From Nothopassalora personata (taxonomy: Eukaryota; Ascomycota; Dothideomycetes; Mycosphaerellales; Mycosphaerellaceae): DNA of 64,000 bases. The stretch covers positions 372,001-436,000 of the forward strand of contig CM066290.1 of the NCBI GenBank assembly GCA_033816765.1. The letters run 5' to 3'. Positions 41,042 through 53,000 of the stretch are shown here, piece after piece (the first letter of the stretch is position 1; every line of letters starts with the position of its first letter). The notes beneath the pieces are model-generated. The model was not told the DNA's origin and did not search any database. It worked only from the letters and a program-made list of their open reading frames with translations. The translations under genes were made by a program, and so were the position numbers.

Positions 41042-43291
41042 ATGCGAGCTCCGTTCCCGTCAGCCATTGTGGCTGCAGCCACTCTTTCGATGATAGTGTC
41101 TGCCCAGTACAGTGACAGCAGCGTCGGCTACGTCGCGCCAAACTCGACTGGCTTCCGAATCCAGCACGGCTTCGAGACAGTACTGGTTCAGCCATTTGGT
41201 CACGATGGCTTTCGTGTCCGAGCATGGCCATTCAGGCCGCCAAATGGCAACGAAGTCAGCTTTTTGTATGATCCACCTCTTGAGGGACCGGAGAATGGAG
41301 CATCGTCAGGCATGAAGTACGACGTGAAGGTCAATGGTACGCAGACTGTTGCAATCAGAAATGGCAACACCATTGTCAAAACCTACAGTCCGAACCAGAA
41401 CAACCATACTATTGTACGATTGGCCTTCTACAGGGTGGAGCAGGATGGAAGTGAGACACTCCTCACCAACGAGTACTCCCCACTGAAGTCTCTGAACTCG
41501 CGGTACTACTCATGGAATGATCGTGGCTACGAGTTCTCGGCAGCCTTCTCGTTCAGCACGACCCCCGACGAGCAGATCTATGGCACTGGCACTCAGCAGG
41601 ATCATCTTATCAACAAGAAAGGCAATGTAATTGATCTAATCAACTTCAACACGCATATCCCGACTCCCGTGTTCATGAGCAGCAGGGGATACGGGTTCAT
41701 CTGGAACTCAGCTAGCGAGGGCGAGATGGAATTTGGGCAGCTGAGGAATCGCTTCACCACCAAAGCTACCACGCTTGTCGACTATGTCGTTGTTTCTGCT
41801 CCTCAAGGCGACTACGACACTCTGCAGAGGCGTCTGTCGGCGTTGACGGGCCGCGCACCAACGCCTCCAGACTTCTCACTTGGCTACCTACACAGTAAGC
41901 TGAGGTACGAGAACCAATCCGAGTTCATCCAGCTTGCGCAGAACTTTCATGATTACGACATCCCAGTGTCTATGCTTGTGATCGACTACTTGTCGTGGGC
42001 ATACCAGGGTGACTTCGCGCTGCAGAACGATCTCTGGCCGAACATCACGTACATGGCTCAGCGTATCAAAGACCTCACAGGTGCTGAGATCATGGCGTCG
42101 CTGTGGCCAAGTGTGGAAGATGCAAGCTCAAACTACGAGACCATGCAGATAGATGGCTTCCTCTCCGCCACGAGATCTGGGTCTGGAGTGACAGATAGCT
42201 TCAACGGCTCATATATTCGTAACTACGACGCCACCAATCCTCAAGCCCGCGAATACTTGTGGTCACTGTTGAAGGCCAACTATTACGACCAGGGCATCAA
42301 GAACTTCTGGATCGATCAAGCCGATGGTGGCAATCTGGGTGAGGCGTACAGCAACAACGGTCAGAGCGACGCTATCCAATCGCTGCCGTATCCATTCGCC
42401 GACGTCCTCTACTACGCTGGCACTCAGGCTAGTGTTGGGAAGCTGTATCCTTGGGCGCATCAGCTAGCAATTGAAGACGGACAACGCAATGCGACCAGTA
42501 CAAAGGAGGGCGATCCATGTCAATACTTGTCGCTCTCGCGATCCGGCTACATTGGATCGCAGCGATTCTGCAGTATGATCTGGTCGGGCGATACAACGTC
42601 TGTCTGGGAGACACTTTCCGCTCAAGTTGCCAGCGGGCTAAGCGCCGCAGCAACGGGCTGGTCATGGTGGACAGTCGACATCGGCGGCTTTCAGGGCGAT
42701 CCAACCGTTTCCTGGAGCGGCAACATCGACGAAGACCCATATCGTGAGCTATATGTCCGCTGGCTGCAATGGGGGACTTTTCTACCCTTCATGAGAAATC
42801 ACGGGGCCCGAGCCTGCAATTTTCAAAGCGCTTACACCTGCGACAACGAACCTTGGACATACGGCGAAAGCAATTTACCCATCATCAAGTCTTATATCCA
42901 CCTGCGCTACCAGCTGCACGACTATCTCGAAGCCATCTTCGACCAGTTCCATCAGACCGGCCGTATGATCATGAGGCCATTATACATGGACTACAGTCTC
43001 ACTGACCCGAACATCATGAACATGACGAGGATGAACACGAATGCTACGACGCAGCAGTACATGTTTGGCCCCAAACTTCTTGTTACACCAGTCACGCTGC
43101 CGAATGTTACGTCGTGGGACGTTTATCTCCCAAAGTCAAGTTCGAGCAATAGCACGAGAGAGTGGACGTACTGGTGGACGAATGAGACGTACGCGGGAGG
43201 ACAGATGGTTACGGTTCCGACGCCGTTGGAGTGGATACCTGTTTTCCATCTGGGGCAAAGGGATGATATTCTAAGTGGGAATGTGTTCTGA
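41042..43291 (+). CDS. Secreted glycoside hydrolase family 31 (alpha-glucosidase/xylosidase type)
   Basis: 749-aa secreted carbohydrate hydrolase, single exon. Residues 1-21 form a signal peptide (AIVAAATLSMIVSAQ). The beta-sandwich N-domain (about 30-265) includes FRIQHGFETVLVQPFGHDGF. The barrel starts near PDFSLGYLHSKLRY. The nucleophile is D425 in NFWIDQADGG and the acid/base is D517 in MIWSGDTTSVWETL, both in the right context for GH31. WWTVDIGGF and FLPFMRNHGA line the active site. Many N-glycosylation sites are present. The nearest textbook groups are alpha-xylosidase/alpha-glucosidase; substrate cannot be fixed from motifs. Confidence 0.92.
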   Translation: MRAPFPSAIVAAATLSMIVSAQYSDSSVGYVAPNSTGFRIQHGFETVLVQPFGHDGFRVRAWPFRPPNGNEVSFLYDPPLEGPENGASSGMKYDVKVNGTQTVAIRNGNTIVKTYSPNQNNHTIVRLAFYRVEQDGSETLLTNEYSPLKSLNSRYYSWNDRGYEFSAAFSFSTTPDEQIYGTGTQQDHLINKKGNVIDLINFNTHIPTPVFMSSRGYGFIWNSASEGEMEFGQLRNRFTTKATTLVDYVVVSAPQGDYDTLQRRLSALTGRAPTPPDFSLGYLHSKLRYENQSEFIQLAQNFHDYDIPVSMLVIDYLSWAYQGDFALQNDLWPNITYMAQRIKDLTGAEIMASLWPSVEDASSNYETMQIDGFLSATRSGSGVTDSFNGSYIRNYDATNPQAREYLWSLLKANYYDQGIKNFWIDQADGGNLGEAYSNNGQSDAIQSLPYPFADVLYYAGTQASVGKLYPWAHQLAIEDGQRNATSTKEGDPCQYLSLSRSGYIGSQRFCSMIWSGDTTSVWETLSAQVASGLSAAATGWSWWTVDIGGFQGDPTVSWSGNIDEDPYRELYVRWLQWGTFLPFMRNHGARACNFQSAYTCDNEPWTYGESNLPIIKSYIHLRYQLHDYLEAIFDQFHQTGRMIMRPLYMDYSLTDPNIMNMTRMNTNATTQQYMFGPKLLVTPVTLPNVTSWDVYLPKSSSSNSTREWTYWWTNETYAGGQMVTVPTPLEWIPVFHLGQRDDILSGNVF

Positions 43292-45205
43292 CATTGAGAG
43301 CTACTTGAACGAGAGCATATAGCATCATTCATGTACGAGATTGAAGCAATGTTCGCTTGACCAGCGCTCTTACGATATGCCAATGACACCGCCGAATCGT
43401 GGAGGGAAGTGTCGAAGGTTTCATGGTCTCGTGGACTTTGCTCGATGCCTTTGCCGCCAACATACATGGCACCACTAGGTGTGGCTATATACTATGTCCA
43501 AGCTTTGCAGCCTTCGACAACCACCTTCGGCGGCATGGCACAACGGAAATGATCGTTGATGGGTTTCATTATCACCATCTCGCCTTTCCCCTGATGGAAA
43601 AACGCCGTTCGGGGTTAGCAATGGCTGTCAGTCAGGTGGCGATTCCAACGGGGGTGGTCCTTCTTTTTGCGTCGGGGTTGTCTTATCCTCCGCAGTGCCG
43701 AAGACGAAGAATTTTTTTCGCGTGAAACTTTCTCTCGCGACGAGAGGCATTGGAACAAACTCGATAGGCGTTAGTCGTTGACCATGCTGGCGCATTGTCT
43801 GTAACGTGAGCCTTTCCGTCAACGCAACAGCCCTGCTTGCACCGATCTCTTGGCGTGCATATGACATAACCCCAAGTACGCTTCTACTAGGCCATTCTGC
43901 TCCTTCACATGCATGTACACCCATCAAGATTCTCGAGATGGTGAGGAGGTCGTTGCTGCTCTCAACCAGTCTCTCGATACCGTGGAGCTACCTGAAGGTG
44001 CGACTTGTAGCCGTGCAGCAACGCGCGTGGTCCTCGAGCGAGTTGTGATCTTCTTTGCGGTGGAGATACGCATCAACCCGTTGTAGTACATGTGGTTACT
44101 TCGATGGTCGGGCAGAGCCCATGGCACAGAGCGGGCTTTGTCACTACGTTTTGGACCTAGGCGGCTCTCTTCTGTTCATCTATAGTTAATCTATGTCTTT
44201 CTATCTTGACGGCGAGTTCGATGATCTCTAATATTAACGAAGGAAGTGTTGATTTTGCTAATAGGTGTGCCTACATTGGGTCAGTCAACATGGTAGATAT
44301 AGTGCACTACGCATAATCGCGGATATCTTGCCTATTATTCGATTCTCCAAGAAATTCCCATCGCGCCTTTGCTGCTCTTCTCTCATATTTTCCCCTTAAC
44401 AAAGCACTTTAGCGTCCGCTCTAGATGAAGATACATATGCAACAACTAATCTTGACGCAACGACAGCCATCTTCGTTAATTTGGCCCTATCAATCGTAGC
44501 GGGTACGATATCGCCTGCTAGACTTAAGCCCACGATTAGACGTTGTGGTGCCTCAGCATTATCGGATTACGCGCTGTCTCGGCGGTGGTGGTTGTTTTTA
44601 TCTCTTCGTGGTCATCGAGATCCATTTCCCATTTCCATGTAATCACGCAGATTAGATACTCTGATACTCCCACATGGCATCCTACAATATTGTGTAACTA
44701 CGAGTACAATGTCCACAGCTGGGACCTTCCCAGGAAGTCCACTACATCGGAACGCATAGATTGACCAAGAATGCATTCGATTGTCGTCAATCGCCTCTGT
44801 TGCTTCCGAACGGGTCGCTTTGAATTGTTCTAGACAAGGGATGCACGATCCACCGCGCGTTGACGATTCAGCCATCACTACAGACATGTTTGGATGGTCG
44901 TGACTTCACCACGAGCTGAAGCCTCGCGGCCTGGCATGTTGGAAATGGAAGAAGTCCTCAAGCGTATGCGTCATTACCTCCAGGCTGCTGCTATGCAACG
45001 GCTCGGGTCCGGATCATATGGTGCAGGATAATCGAGAGCAAGGAGAGTGAAGTCAAGTTGAGATGAAGTTCTTCGAAGAAATCTTATTCGTGTGACTGGT
45101 CGACTTGGCCGTCGGTTCACGGCGTGTCTGTCTCGCAGTGGCATGCTTATTGCCTCATCACAACCTCGCTTGTATGTCTCTCATCACTGCGGCATAGTCT
45201 GCTCC
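43292..45205. other. Gene-poor stretch, 1.9 kb
   Basis: No supported gene. About 44,160-44,480 is a more AT-rich islet with ctaatatt-like words that may be a mutated repeat remnant. Confidence 0.45.
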
Positions 45206-45945
45206 TCAACCGAGGGTCCTGCCACCACTGCCGAAGAATGCCCGGTAGATCCACCGTACCCAATGGTATCCATCACCGGGACCGTCGTCGTCTGGCTGAC
45301 TGTCTGGATCCATGGGATTGTAGCCAAGACTCGAGCTTGAATGCTCACCCAAGCTCATCTCGTTGAGAAGCCGCAGATTGAGATGGTGCTTATGAAGAAG
45401 GTCACTGAAGGTACGGTTGCGAGTGAGGAGGAGCATGTTCTTCTTGGCTATTGGCAAGAGGATGTCCCACAGTGTGTTGTCGTTCGGCGCGGTCGACTCG
45501 ATGACTGCCTCGATGGCGTCGACGAAGGCTTCGGTGTTACTCTTTCGGTCACACGCCACCTTGAGTCGACTGGCTGCGGATTGAGCGAGTGTCGGCACAA
45601 ATTACTTGTCGGCGAGCTGGTACACCGCGACGACCTGGGTAGGCTCCGTCATACCAGGGCAACAGGCGAAGCTGTACAAGAATTAGACGACGGCATGGGG
45701 GATCTCGGGATCCTGGGGAGCGCACTGATGGTTGCCTCCGCTTCCTGTCCCATGTCAGTGGGAGTAGAGACGGACTCGAACGTGGCTGTACTAACACGGA
45801 ACTCGCCACCGAGAAGACTTTTGAAGTATTGGCTCTGGGCATACAGGATCGCCTTATGGACTTTGAAACCCTTGTCGCCGCAGACAATGGTGAGATCGGA
45901 GAAGAGGCCGTCGGCGAGGAGGCTACAGAAGTCAGCATTGGTCAT
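45206..45945 (-). pseudogene. BTB/POZ-domain protein, broken by two stop codons
   Basis: The minus strand starts MTNADFCSLLADGLFSDLTI, then KGFKVHKAILYAQSQYFKSLL, a standard BTB start. After GGEFR an intron (GTTAGT.. to AG before TGCGCT) leads to APQDPEIPHAVV, a TAA at 45683-45685, FLYSFACCPG..VAVYQLADK, another TAA at 45602-45604, then FVPTLAQSAASRLKVA and a helical C-terminal part through NEMSLGEHSSSSLG to 45206. The family would have a Glu-like and a Tyr-like residue at the two stops. Sequence around both stops is otherwise well preserved, so the loss is recent. Functional BTB proteins usually act as cullin-3 adaptors. Confidence 0.75.
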
Positions 45946-46687
45946 TGAGCTGTGCGCACCTCGACTTCCTCCTTCACGTTCTTCTCAAAACCTCGCCTGC
46001 GCTGCCGACCAGATTCGTGGTGTTACTAGCAGACATGGTTATTGTGCGTGTGGTAGAACGCTTGTGCGTTGTGTATGTAGCAGTAATTTGGCGCGGATTG
46101 GCGGGACTTGGTGAGTGCGTAGGGAGTGGTGTTTGTGTTTGAAGGAGGAGAAGAAGTGCCAGAAGGAACTTATGTACGCGAGCGGGCGTCCGCGAAAGCG
46201 TGCTAAGGAGGACATGAATGAATGCACGGGCTGTGAAGCAACCGACTGCAGCCGCTCAGCTGCAAGCCACTTGAGTCGCACAGGAAGCCCACAACGGCCG
46301 CCGTTCATCACTCCGGTCCACAAGACAGTACGTAATCGAGCGAAACATGGGCACTAGCAAGCTCAACGAGGGCCGTGTTCCACAACCCTGAACAGTGGCA
46401 TCGTGTCGTTGGTGTTCCCAGCACTTGACCTCCCGTTGCAAGATGTAGTGCTTGACACGTGAGATTAGCATGTGTATGTATGCCTCAACTGCAAAAACAG
46501 AGCAGCAATCAATACCCGCAGCAAGCCACCAGGAAATACCCCAAGTACAGAGTGCCAAGATTCATCTCAGAGGTCCGGAAATAACAGCTGCTTTGTCCAG
46601 TGGAGCCGCCGATGTGAGCCGATGATGTTCCCCTGCAAGATATTGACTGAGAGTTCTGGTCGATGAACGCTTCCCGTAGGTCTATAC
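45946..46687. other. Intergenic, 742 bp
   Basis: Short open frames only; no recognisable gene. Confidence 0.4.
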
Positions 46688-47446
46688 TCATGCCTCATCC
46701 TCTTGTTCCTCCTTCCAATATATACCCATACCACCCAGCACATTCGGATCGACCTCAAATTCCGGGAAGTTGTACATCCTATGCGCCTCATGGAATTGCT
46801 TCGCCAGCTGTCCCAACTCGTTCGTCCTGCCCATCAAGCCTCGTATTGAGCTTCCCACGTACAGCGCCACATCGGCCTCCAACACCTGCTTCATCATGAT
46901 CACATCCATGTCGAGGAATGGTTCGAACACAAAGGTCTTATCTCCTATGTGTTCTGTCGCTTGTCCGAGTCCACCACCCTTGACCACATCAACGTGCAGC
47001 GCCTCAATACCCAATTGCTGCAAGAACTCCCGGTCCAACACTGTGTATGAAGGCTCTTGGGCGACCATCTTCATATCTTCTCCAAGGTATTTGCATAGGT
47101 CCACGAACACTACGATCTGCCAAATGCTCCTTCTTCGACGTTCGAGATTGTCTCTGCTGAAGCTTCCACTTGCTAGACATACTGCTGTGTTGATGGTCCA
47201 GCAGCCATTATCGGGCCTTATGCGGTCCAGGATTCGGAGCGTTACCTGTCTGCACTGACTTTGTTGCCAAGTCTTCAGCTTTTTCTCGTAGTCTGTTCTC
47301 ACACTTTCAAGTGCAAGATCTCGCGAAGGAGGGTTCGTACGGTCGGCGTTCGGTGTATGTGTCTGCGGAGATTGGGGTAGGTGACGACTGAAGTTCACAC
47401 CTGGCTTGGATTTGCGTGGGACTTGAGTCCAGCCATCATTGGCCAT
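46688..47446 (-). CDS. SRR1-like domain protein
   Basis: 252 aa, single exon, ATG at 47446 (MANDGWTQVPRKSK). The SRR1-like core includes NTAVCLASGSFS, RSIWQIVVFVDLCKYL, EPSYTVLDREFLQQLGIE, FVFEPFLDMDVIM and VALYVGSSIRGLM, matching the fungal SRR1-like family (named for plant SENSITIVITY TO RED LIGHT REDUCED 1). Fungal members are found as short proteins of about 200-350 aa; their biochemical role is unknown. The C-terminus is acidic (WKEEQEDEA). A start with a short basic N-terminus matches other members. Confidence 0.8.
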   Translation of the reverse strand: MANDGWTQVPRKSKPGVNFSRHLPQSPQTHTPNADRTNPPSRDLALESVRTDYEKKLKTWQQSQCRQVTLRILDRIRPDNGCWTINTAVCLASGSFSRDNLERRRRSIWQIVVFVDLCKYLGEDMKMVAQEPSYTVLDREFLQQLGIEALHVDVVKGGGLGQATEHIGDKTFVFEPFLDMDVIMMKQVLEADVALYVGSSIRGLMGRTNELGQLAKQFHEAHRMYNFPEFEVDPNVLGGMGIYWKEEQEDEA

Positions 47447-48762
47447 GTCGGCAGAGATTCAATCAGGCTGCAGCAGTGTGTGGTTACTGGTGTTGAAGGT
47501 CGGAGTAGTGGTGGCTCTTGCAGAAGGAAGAATGAGAGGAAATATGAAAGAAACAATGATGACTACTTAGCCTGGGATAAAGCCTGTTCTGCACGCCCTC
47601 TGCGGTGCTATAGTCATGCAAGAGGATATGATGATCCGCGACAAGCAAAACAGTGTGATAACCGGTACATTGACGCAGCTGAGGTCCAACGTGAAAGACG
47701 AGTTCGGATGTCGTCTGCATTGCCGGTACCAGCCTTCGATTGGTCATCAGAAGGATCACGCTAGTGTAGGTCTGTTTTGCCATTGCTCAAGGAGTGTCCC
47801 ATTCTATCGCATTATGAGGATTGCTTTGGGCTCATGAAATAGGTGTTTCAAAAGCAGACAGTGTCTTGCATGTGGTATGATACACGAAGTAGTAGTTCTC
47901 GGAAAACTTCTGGCCGATAATGCAATAAGCCCCTCCCGAACAATGACTTACTAGTGTCCACGATACTGGCAGTGATGGAGATTCCCCAGTATGGAGAAGC
48001 GGCGCCACTGGCAGCTGTCAACGCTGTGGCTCGAAGTAGACGCCCAGAGCCTCCGAAAGTTGGCACTGCAGGGTATTAGCCATACTCGAACACCTCGTGG
48101 TAATGTCTCAGCGAACGAGCCACTGCCGGAACTCAGCTTCACAGAGCCGCCGGTTGACCTGGCCTGTCGAGGTCTTCTCGCAAGCACATTATGCACCACA
48201 CCGTGTGTTCGAAGCTGGAGCATAATCAGTGCAGAAGTTCACATCGGTGCACTGTGGCCCAGACTCTCATTGGCTAGCACAGGCCTGACGCTAGACAATG
48301 ACTCTATGAACCCCTCAGGCGGGGAAGAATGGCATGGTATGTGCTGGGGATCAACAGCATATCTGTCACAGCCTGAGCACACAGTCGATTGATCACTCCC
48401 AACCTACATTATTGCCTCGGAACACCTTGACAGCGATCATCTGGATCAACACAGACCAAATGACTTTAGTTCCAACGCAATGCCAAGAATCGTCGACGCC
48501 TCAGGCATCAGTCCCGCTATACCGCTCCTGGCTCTAGCACCAAAATGATTCTGCTCGGGTCTCGCTTGGCATGCCGTGTCATCTGACCACTATCCGTCAA
48601 CGGTCAACCACTCTTCCAGCCGCCTGCCATATAGCACCGGCGATGAGGTGATCTCAAGTGGCTAACATCCGCTGAGATGTACAGCGCACTGCGCAACGCA
48701 GGGATCCTCAATATCGACTGCCGAAAAGCGGGTGCCTGATTTGTAAACATCATCAACGCAGC
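47447..48762. other. Divergent upstream region of SRR1-like gene and Zn2Cys6 factor, 1.3 kb
   Basis: No supported gene. Open frames such as 47991-48392 plus have no motif or codon bias. Confidence 0.45.
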
Positions 48763-50034
48763 ATGTCGTCTGGCAACGGCGCGAATGGCATACGGAAGCC
48801 AACGATCCGCGCTCCCAAGGTCGGCCATAAGAAATCCCGGAAAGGCTGTCAAACATGCAAGACGCGCCGTGTGAAGTGTGACGAGGTCACACCAGAATGC
48901 GGCAACTGTCAGAGGCTTGGACTGGACTGTATCTATGTCGCGCCAGAGCCGACACGCTCTCGACCGAAGTCACAGTCAGCGGAAGCACCTTCTCGTCCGA
49001 TGAAATCATCGCCTGGAGCCATCTCAGAAGACAGCCCGCCAGATAGCAATGGTGAGTTTTCTTCTCAGCCAGTCTCGGCAGCGCCAACAGCCGATTTGGT
49101 ATCAGAGGAATCAGAACAAAGGCGGTATATGGAGCTGCGCTTGCTGCACTACTGGATGATTCAGGTTTCGCGTCCCTTTGGCATGACTTCGCCACCGGAA
49201 TGGAAGGAGTTGTGGTATGGAGAAGTGCCTCAGGTTGCACTCGACCACAAAAATGTACTATATGCCATGTTCACCATGACAGCAACACACATGCTCGGTA
49301 GAGGAGCAAAGGACCCCACGATATACACGGCCAGAGAGAGTTACTGGATCCTGGCTTTACGAGAGCAGATGAACGCAGTATCAGATTTGGACAATTGCAA
49401 TACAGACGCAGTAGCGTTCTCCGCTCTGCTGATCACCTTGAACGCGTTGGCTATGCTCCAAGAGCGCAGTTTGGATCCCTACTCGCCGCCCATGGACTGG
49501 CTGGAAGTCGGCAGAGGAGCTTTCACTGTTTTGCCTCCACCCGAGAACGTCGCGGACGGCACTGGGCTCAAGATCTTAATGGAAACTACTGCACCTATCT
49601 GGCAAGCGGCCTATTCACTAGAAGCCGATATCAAAAAGGAGTTCGGCGGCGTGCTCAACCGAGACATCCCTTCGGCCGATGTGTGGGATGAAGAGACCAC
49701 GGAGAGCTACGAGACTGCCCTCAGCTACATTGCGGCTTTCAGACGCGTCATCCTGTCCGGCGAGGCAGCTGACATCAACCTGCGCTGGATATGTATGTTT
49801 CCCTTCATGGTCCCGCGGAAGTTCATCGACTTTGTGGGAGAAATGAGACCGCGGGCTTTGGTCATTCTGGCATACTTCTTCGCCGTCATTGCACATACGG
49901 ATGCGTTACAGTACCTTGGTAACTCGCCAGATAATGCTACGTCAAAGCGCGAGATCTATGCTATTCGGCGAGTTCTACCGGAGGAGTGGCTCAGCTACAT
50001 GGCTTGGCCACTGCAAGAAGTCGCCGGAGGATGA
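48763..50034 (+). CDS. Zn2Cys6 transcription factor, sterol-uptake (UPC2) type
   Basis: 423-aa nuclear DNA-binding regulator, single exon. The binuclear zinc cluster has C29, C32, C39, C46, C49 and C56 (C-x2-C-x6-C-x6-C-x2-C-x6-C), with the basic loop KTRRVKCDEVTPECGNC. A Ser/Pro-rich linker (65-125) follows, then a helical regulatory region with MELRLLHYWMIQVSRPF, VLYAMFTMTATHMLG and RRVLPEEWLSYMAWPL. This overall pattern (cluster at the N-terminus, LLHHY-like motif, MHD without a fungal_trans middle signature) is that of the UPC2/ECM22-like subgroup. Target genes are unknown. The ATG at 48763 is the first in frame. Confidence 0.88.
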   Translation: MSSGNGANGIRKPTIRAPKVGHKKSRKGCQTCKTRRVKCDEVTPECGNCQRLGLDCIYVAPEPTRSRPKSQSAEAPSRPMKSSPGAISEDSPPDSNGEFSSQPVSAAPTADLVSEESEQRRYMELRLLHYWMIQVSRPFGMTSPPEWKELWYGEVPQVALDHKNVLYAMFTMTATHMLGRGAKDPTIYTARESYWILALREQMNAVSDLDNCNTDAVAFSALLITLNALAMLQERSLDPYSPPMDWLEVGRGAFTVLPPPENVADGTGLKILMETTAPIWQAAYSLEADIKKEFGGVLNRDIPSADVWDEETTESYETALSYIAAFRRVILSGEAADINLRWICMFPFMVPRKFIDFVGEMRPRALVILAYFFAVIAHTDALQYLGNSPDNATSKREIYAIRRVLPEEWLSYMAWPLQEVAGG

Positions 50035-53000
50035 ATGCTGAAGCCACGGATCGAAGGCGACGAGGGACTTCAGGGCCTCCTTATGACCTTATGGCACGAT
50101 TGTTGGGTGATTCACTCCGCTCCAAGATCCACGAGTACCGACATAGCAAGACGTGATCTTCTGCAAATCCCGAGCCCGATACCATGAAGAAACGTCTGCT
50201 TGCAGTACCTAGGCACGTGGCAGGCTTGTAGAATTCTTGCACTACTCGAAGACGCATTGTCCCAATGCCGCAAAAGAGCGGGCATGAGCATCTCCGAGAC
50301 AATGCACCTCGCCCAAGCCCCGCTACAAATGTCACTGTACCACCATAACCTGCACGCGGTTGTGGCATGATCAGTGCATTGGCCTTCACGCTCGAATCCC
50401 TTTATCACCGAAGGGGTTACTGCTCGGTGCTGAAAATCGACCGACACTTTCCCGAGCCACGGCCTAGGTGTATCCCCATTAAGGCTATGAGCGCTGCGGT
50501 ATACTTGGGACGCTCTCTGTCTGGAGGTGCTGCGCTGTCTGGTCATGTCGAACCGACTTTGTCAAACGGCTATAACCATACATGTCTTGTCATCAACAAT
50601 CACCTTTCAACAATCTCAGTTCGAACTGGCAGCGGTCACTCTGGCTTGGCTGTACTTTGGTCTTTCTAGCTAACACCGTAAGAAGTTCGACAAGATACAC
50701 CTTCTGTTCTAGGAAATGTGGTGGTCGCTCGACAAGTTGAGCTTCCTCTACGGCTGAGCTCCGTGCACTTGCTTTATTAGGCAAGGCGTTGTCGGATCCG
50801 ACGTCGTGGTGTTGGCTTGCTATGCAAGACGACCACGGCTAGAATGGTCTATCGTGAAGCATCTGTTCTCCGGCGATGCAGGTTTCGCAAAGGTGCTTCG
50901 AAGCGCGACAATCTTATTCGTGAAAGACTGGCAGACGCTGTGTGGCACAACGACCCAAGCTCGGGGCCGCATACATGAATGAATACGCATGCGACTACCG
51001 ATGCCCGGCAACACTAAAAATGGCAGTCGCTGCTACTCACTTGGCGCATGGCACCGTAATGAAAGTGCACCAAGATAGGTCCTCCATTGACCACTTTTAG
51101 CAGAACCTGCAGCAGCTCAGTGGCTAATAGCTAGCATGCCACCGGCGTATGTATTACATGCATCGGTACGTGATCTAGCTCGCAACCCAAGAGAGGTACT
51201 CTGCACACCTGCATTGAAGCAATGTCGTAACTGCTGGTCTATATGCATGCATCATTGCAGTGCCGAGAGAGTCGGATTGGATGAAAATTGTCGGTTCATG
51301 ACAGACTGCAGCCAAGAAGCAAACCTCGCCGAATCGCCAAAATCGATTGAGATTGTGGAGCATTGCCTCAAACAGGATGTGGAGCCGCGCGATGCAAACC
51401 ATGACCAACACTGCGCTCCTCCGGCTCTTTCTTGATCCACTACGCAAGTTCTTCCCTCGATATTTACCGACTACCGTCACCTTCGGCGTTGTTGCCCGCG
51501 ATACCAGCTGTTGCCGTCTCCGTACGTGGGAGTATGGGTGGGCGCCGACGCTACATGTCCAGAGCCACGAGGATGTTTGACTTGGTCTGGACAAACACCA
51601 TTGTGCTGCGGTATCGTCGTGGCCTTTGGAGCGTGTACCGAAGTACACAATGCTGGTGGGCTTCTTCTTCGCGCTTCAGGGCACGCCTCGGTGATCGTCA
51701 TGTAGTGGCCGCACTTCTCCCACTTGACGTTGTTGAGGTAGCACATTGTGTCGAGACCTGAGGTCCTGTGTGCTGGTCGAATGCTCTGGGCGCTATGGTT
51801 CTGGATCTTAGGCAGGCACTGCAGATGGCGACATCAGTATATAAGCACGCAACAGTCGTGCGGCGAAAGAGCAACCTACATCTACGCTACCCTCAATCCG
51901 GTGCCCTGGCTCACAACTGGAATCAGTATGGTCCTGCCGTGGTGTCCAGTCCCGAATGCGATTGTTGTGTGAAATGGTCGTCCACGCGAACCTTGGGCTC
52001 CTGTTGATTTTCGATGTGCTGGTGCAATGGTCCTCATCCAACCATGGAGCGGTGCTGGGTTCACGCTCACCCACCGTGCTGACTGGGTGCGTGTGTACGT
52101 ACCAGCAACGTCCGAAGTGCCCCTGCTGTTCAGGTGAGAAGATATGCAAGAATGGCTCAAACATTCCGTTATGGATCTTGCGGCATTGAAGCACGAGCGA
52201 CTGTGGACCAACTTGATCGCTTAGCCATGTACCTCTGCTGGGCATCAGTGGGACCTGCTGATGTACATGTTCAAGCTGTAGCGATGACTTGGAACGTACA
52301 GGACCTGATTTCGGCCATGCATCCTAGCATGGCAACTGAACAAACCATCGCTAGTGCACGCGAGGCAAGCGCAAGCAGAGCACGCTCCTTCCATCGAGTT
52401 ACCTGAAGACGCAAAGCACCCGTGAGCCCAAGGGATTGCGGCACTGTGTAGCATCACCAGCGTCATCCGCCTCGAGAGTACGCACATCAGCCAAACAACC
52501 ACATGGCTGCCAGGACCTGCAGTGGAGAAAGCGGAGTGAAAAGCCGCTGTCACTTTAAGAGGATGGTGCTAGGGGCAATGGGAGCGGCACGGCATTCCAT
52601 TGCAGCTAGCCGAAGCAGTCTGGACCGCTTGCATCCCTCAACGATTCCCAACAGATTGACCTTAGCTGTATCAGCTACGACCCGGTGAACGCCGTTGGAT
52701 ATATTCTTCGAGCCTCATCCGGTGAACTTGTGTGCTTTCAAGATCTGCCTCGTGACAAAACGTTCTTACTTACCTGGACTTAGTGGCTTCAGGAGTGAAC
52801 GGGCTCCACTGAGAGAATGGCGCAAAGTTTTGGCGGAAGAACATGGCCCAAACTGTAAAAGGCACCCAATTGCCTGTTACGAGACACACTGGACGACACG
52901 ATTGACATTTCCTCGCCGGCTGCATACTGTATGACCGTCGTTCGAGACTCAGCTGCACGAAATACTTGTGGCATGCTTACAGGGTAGCTTACCGGCGACG

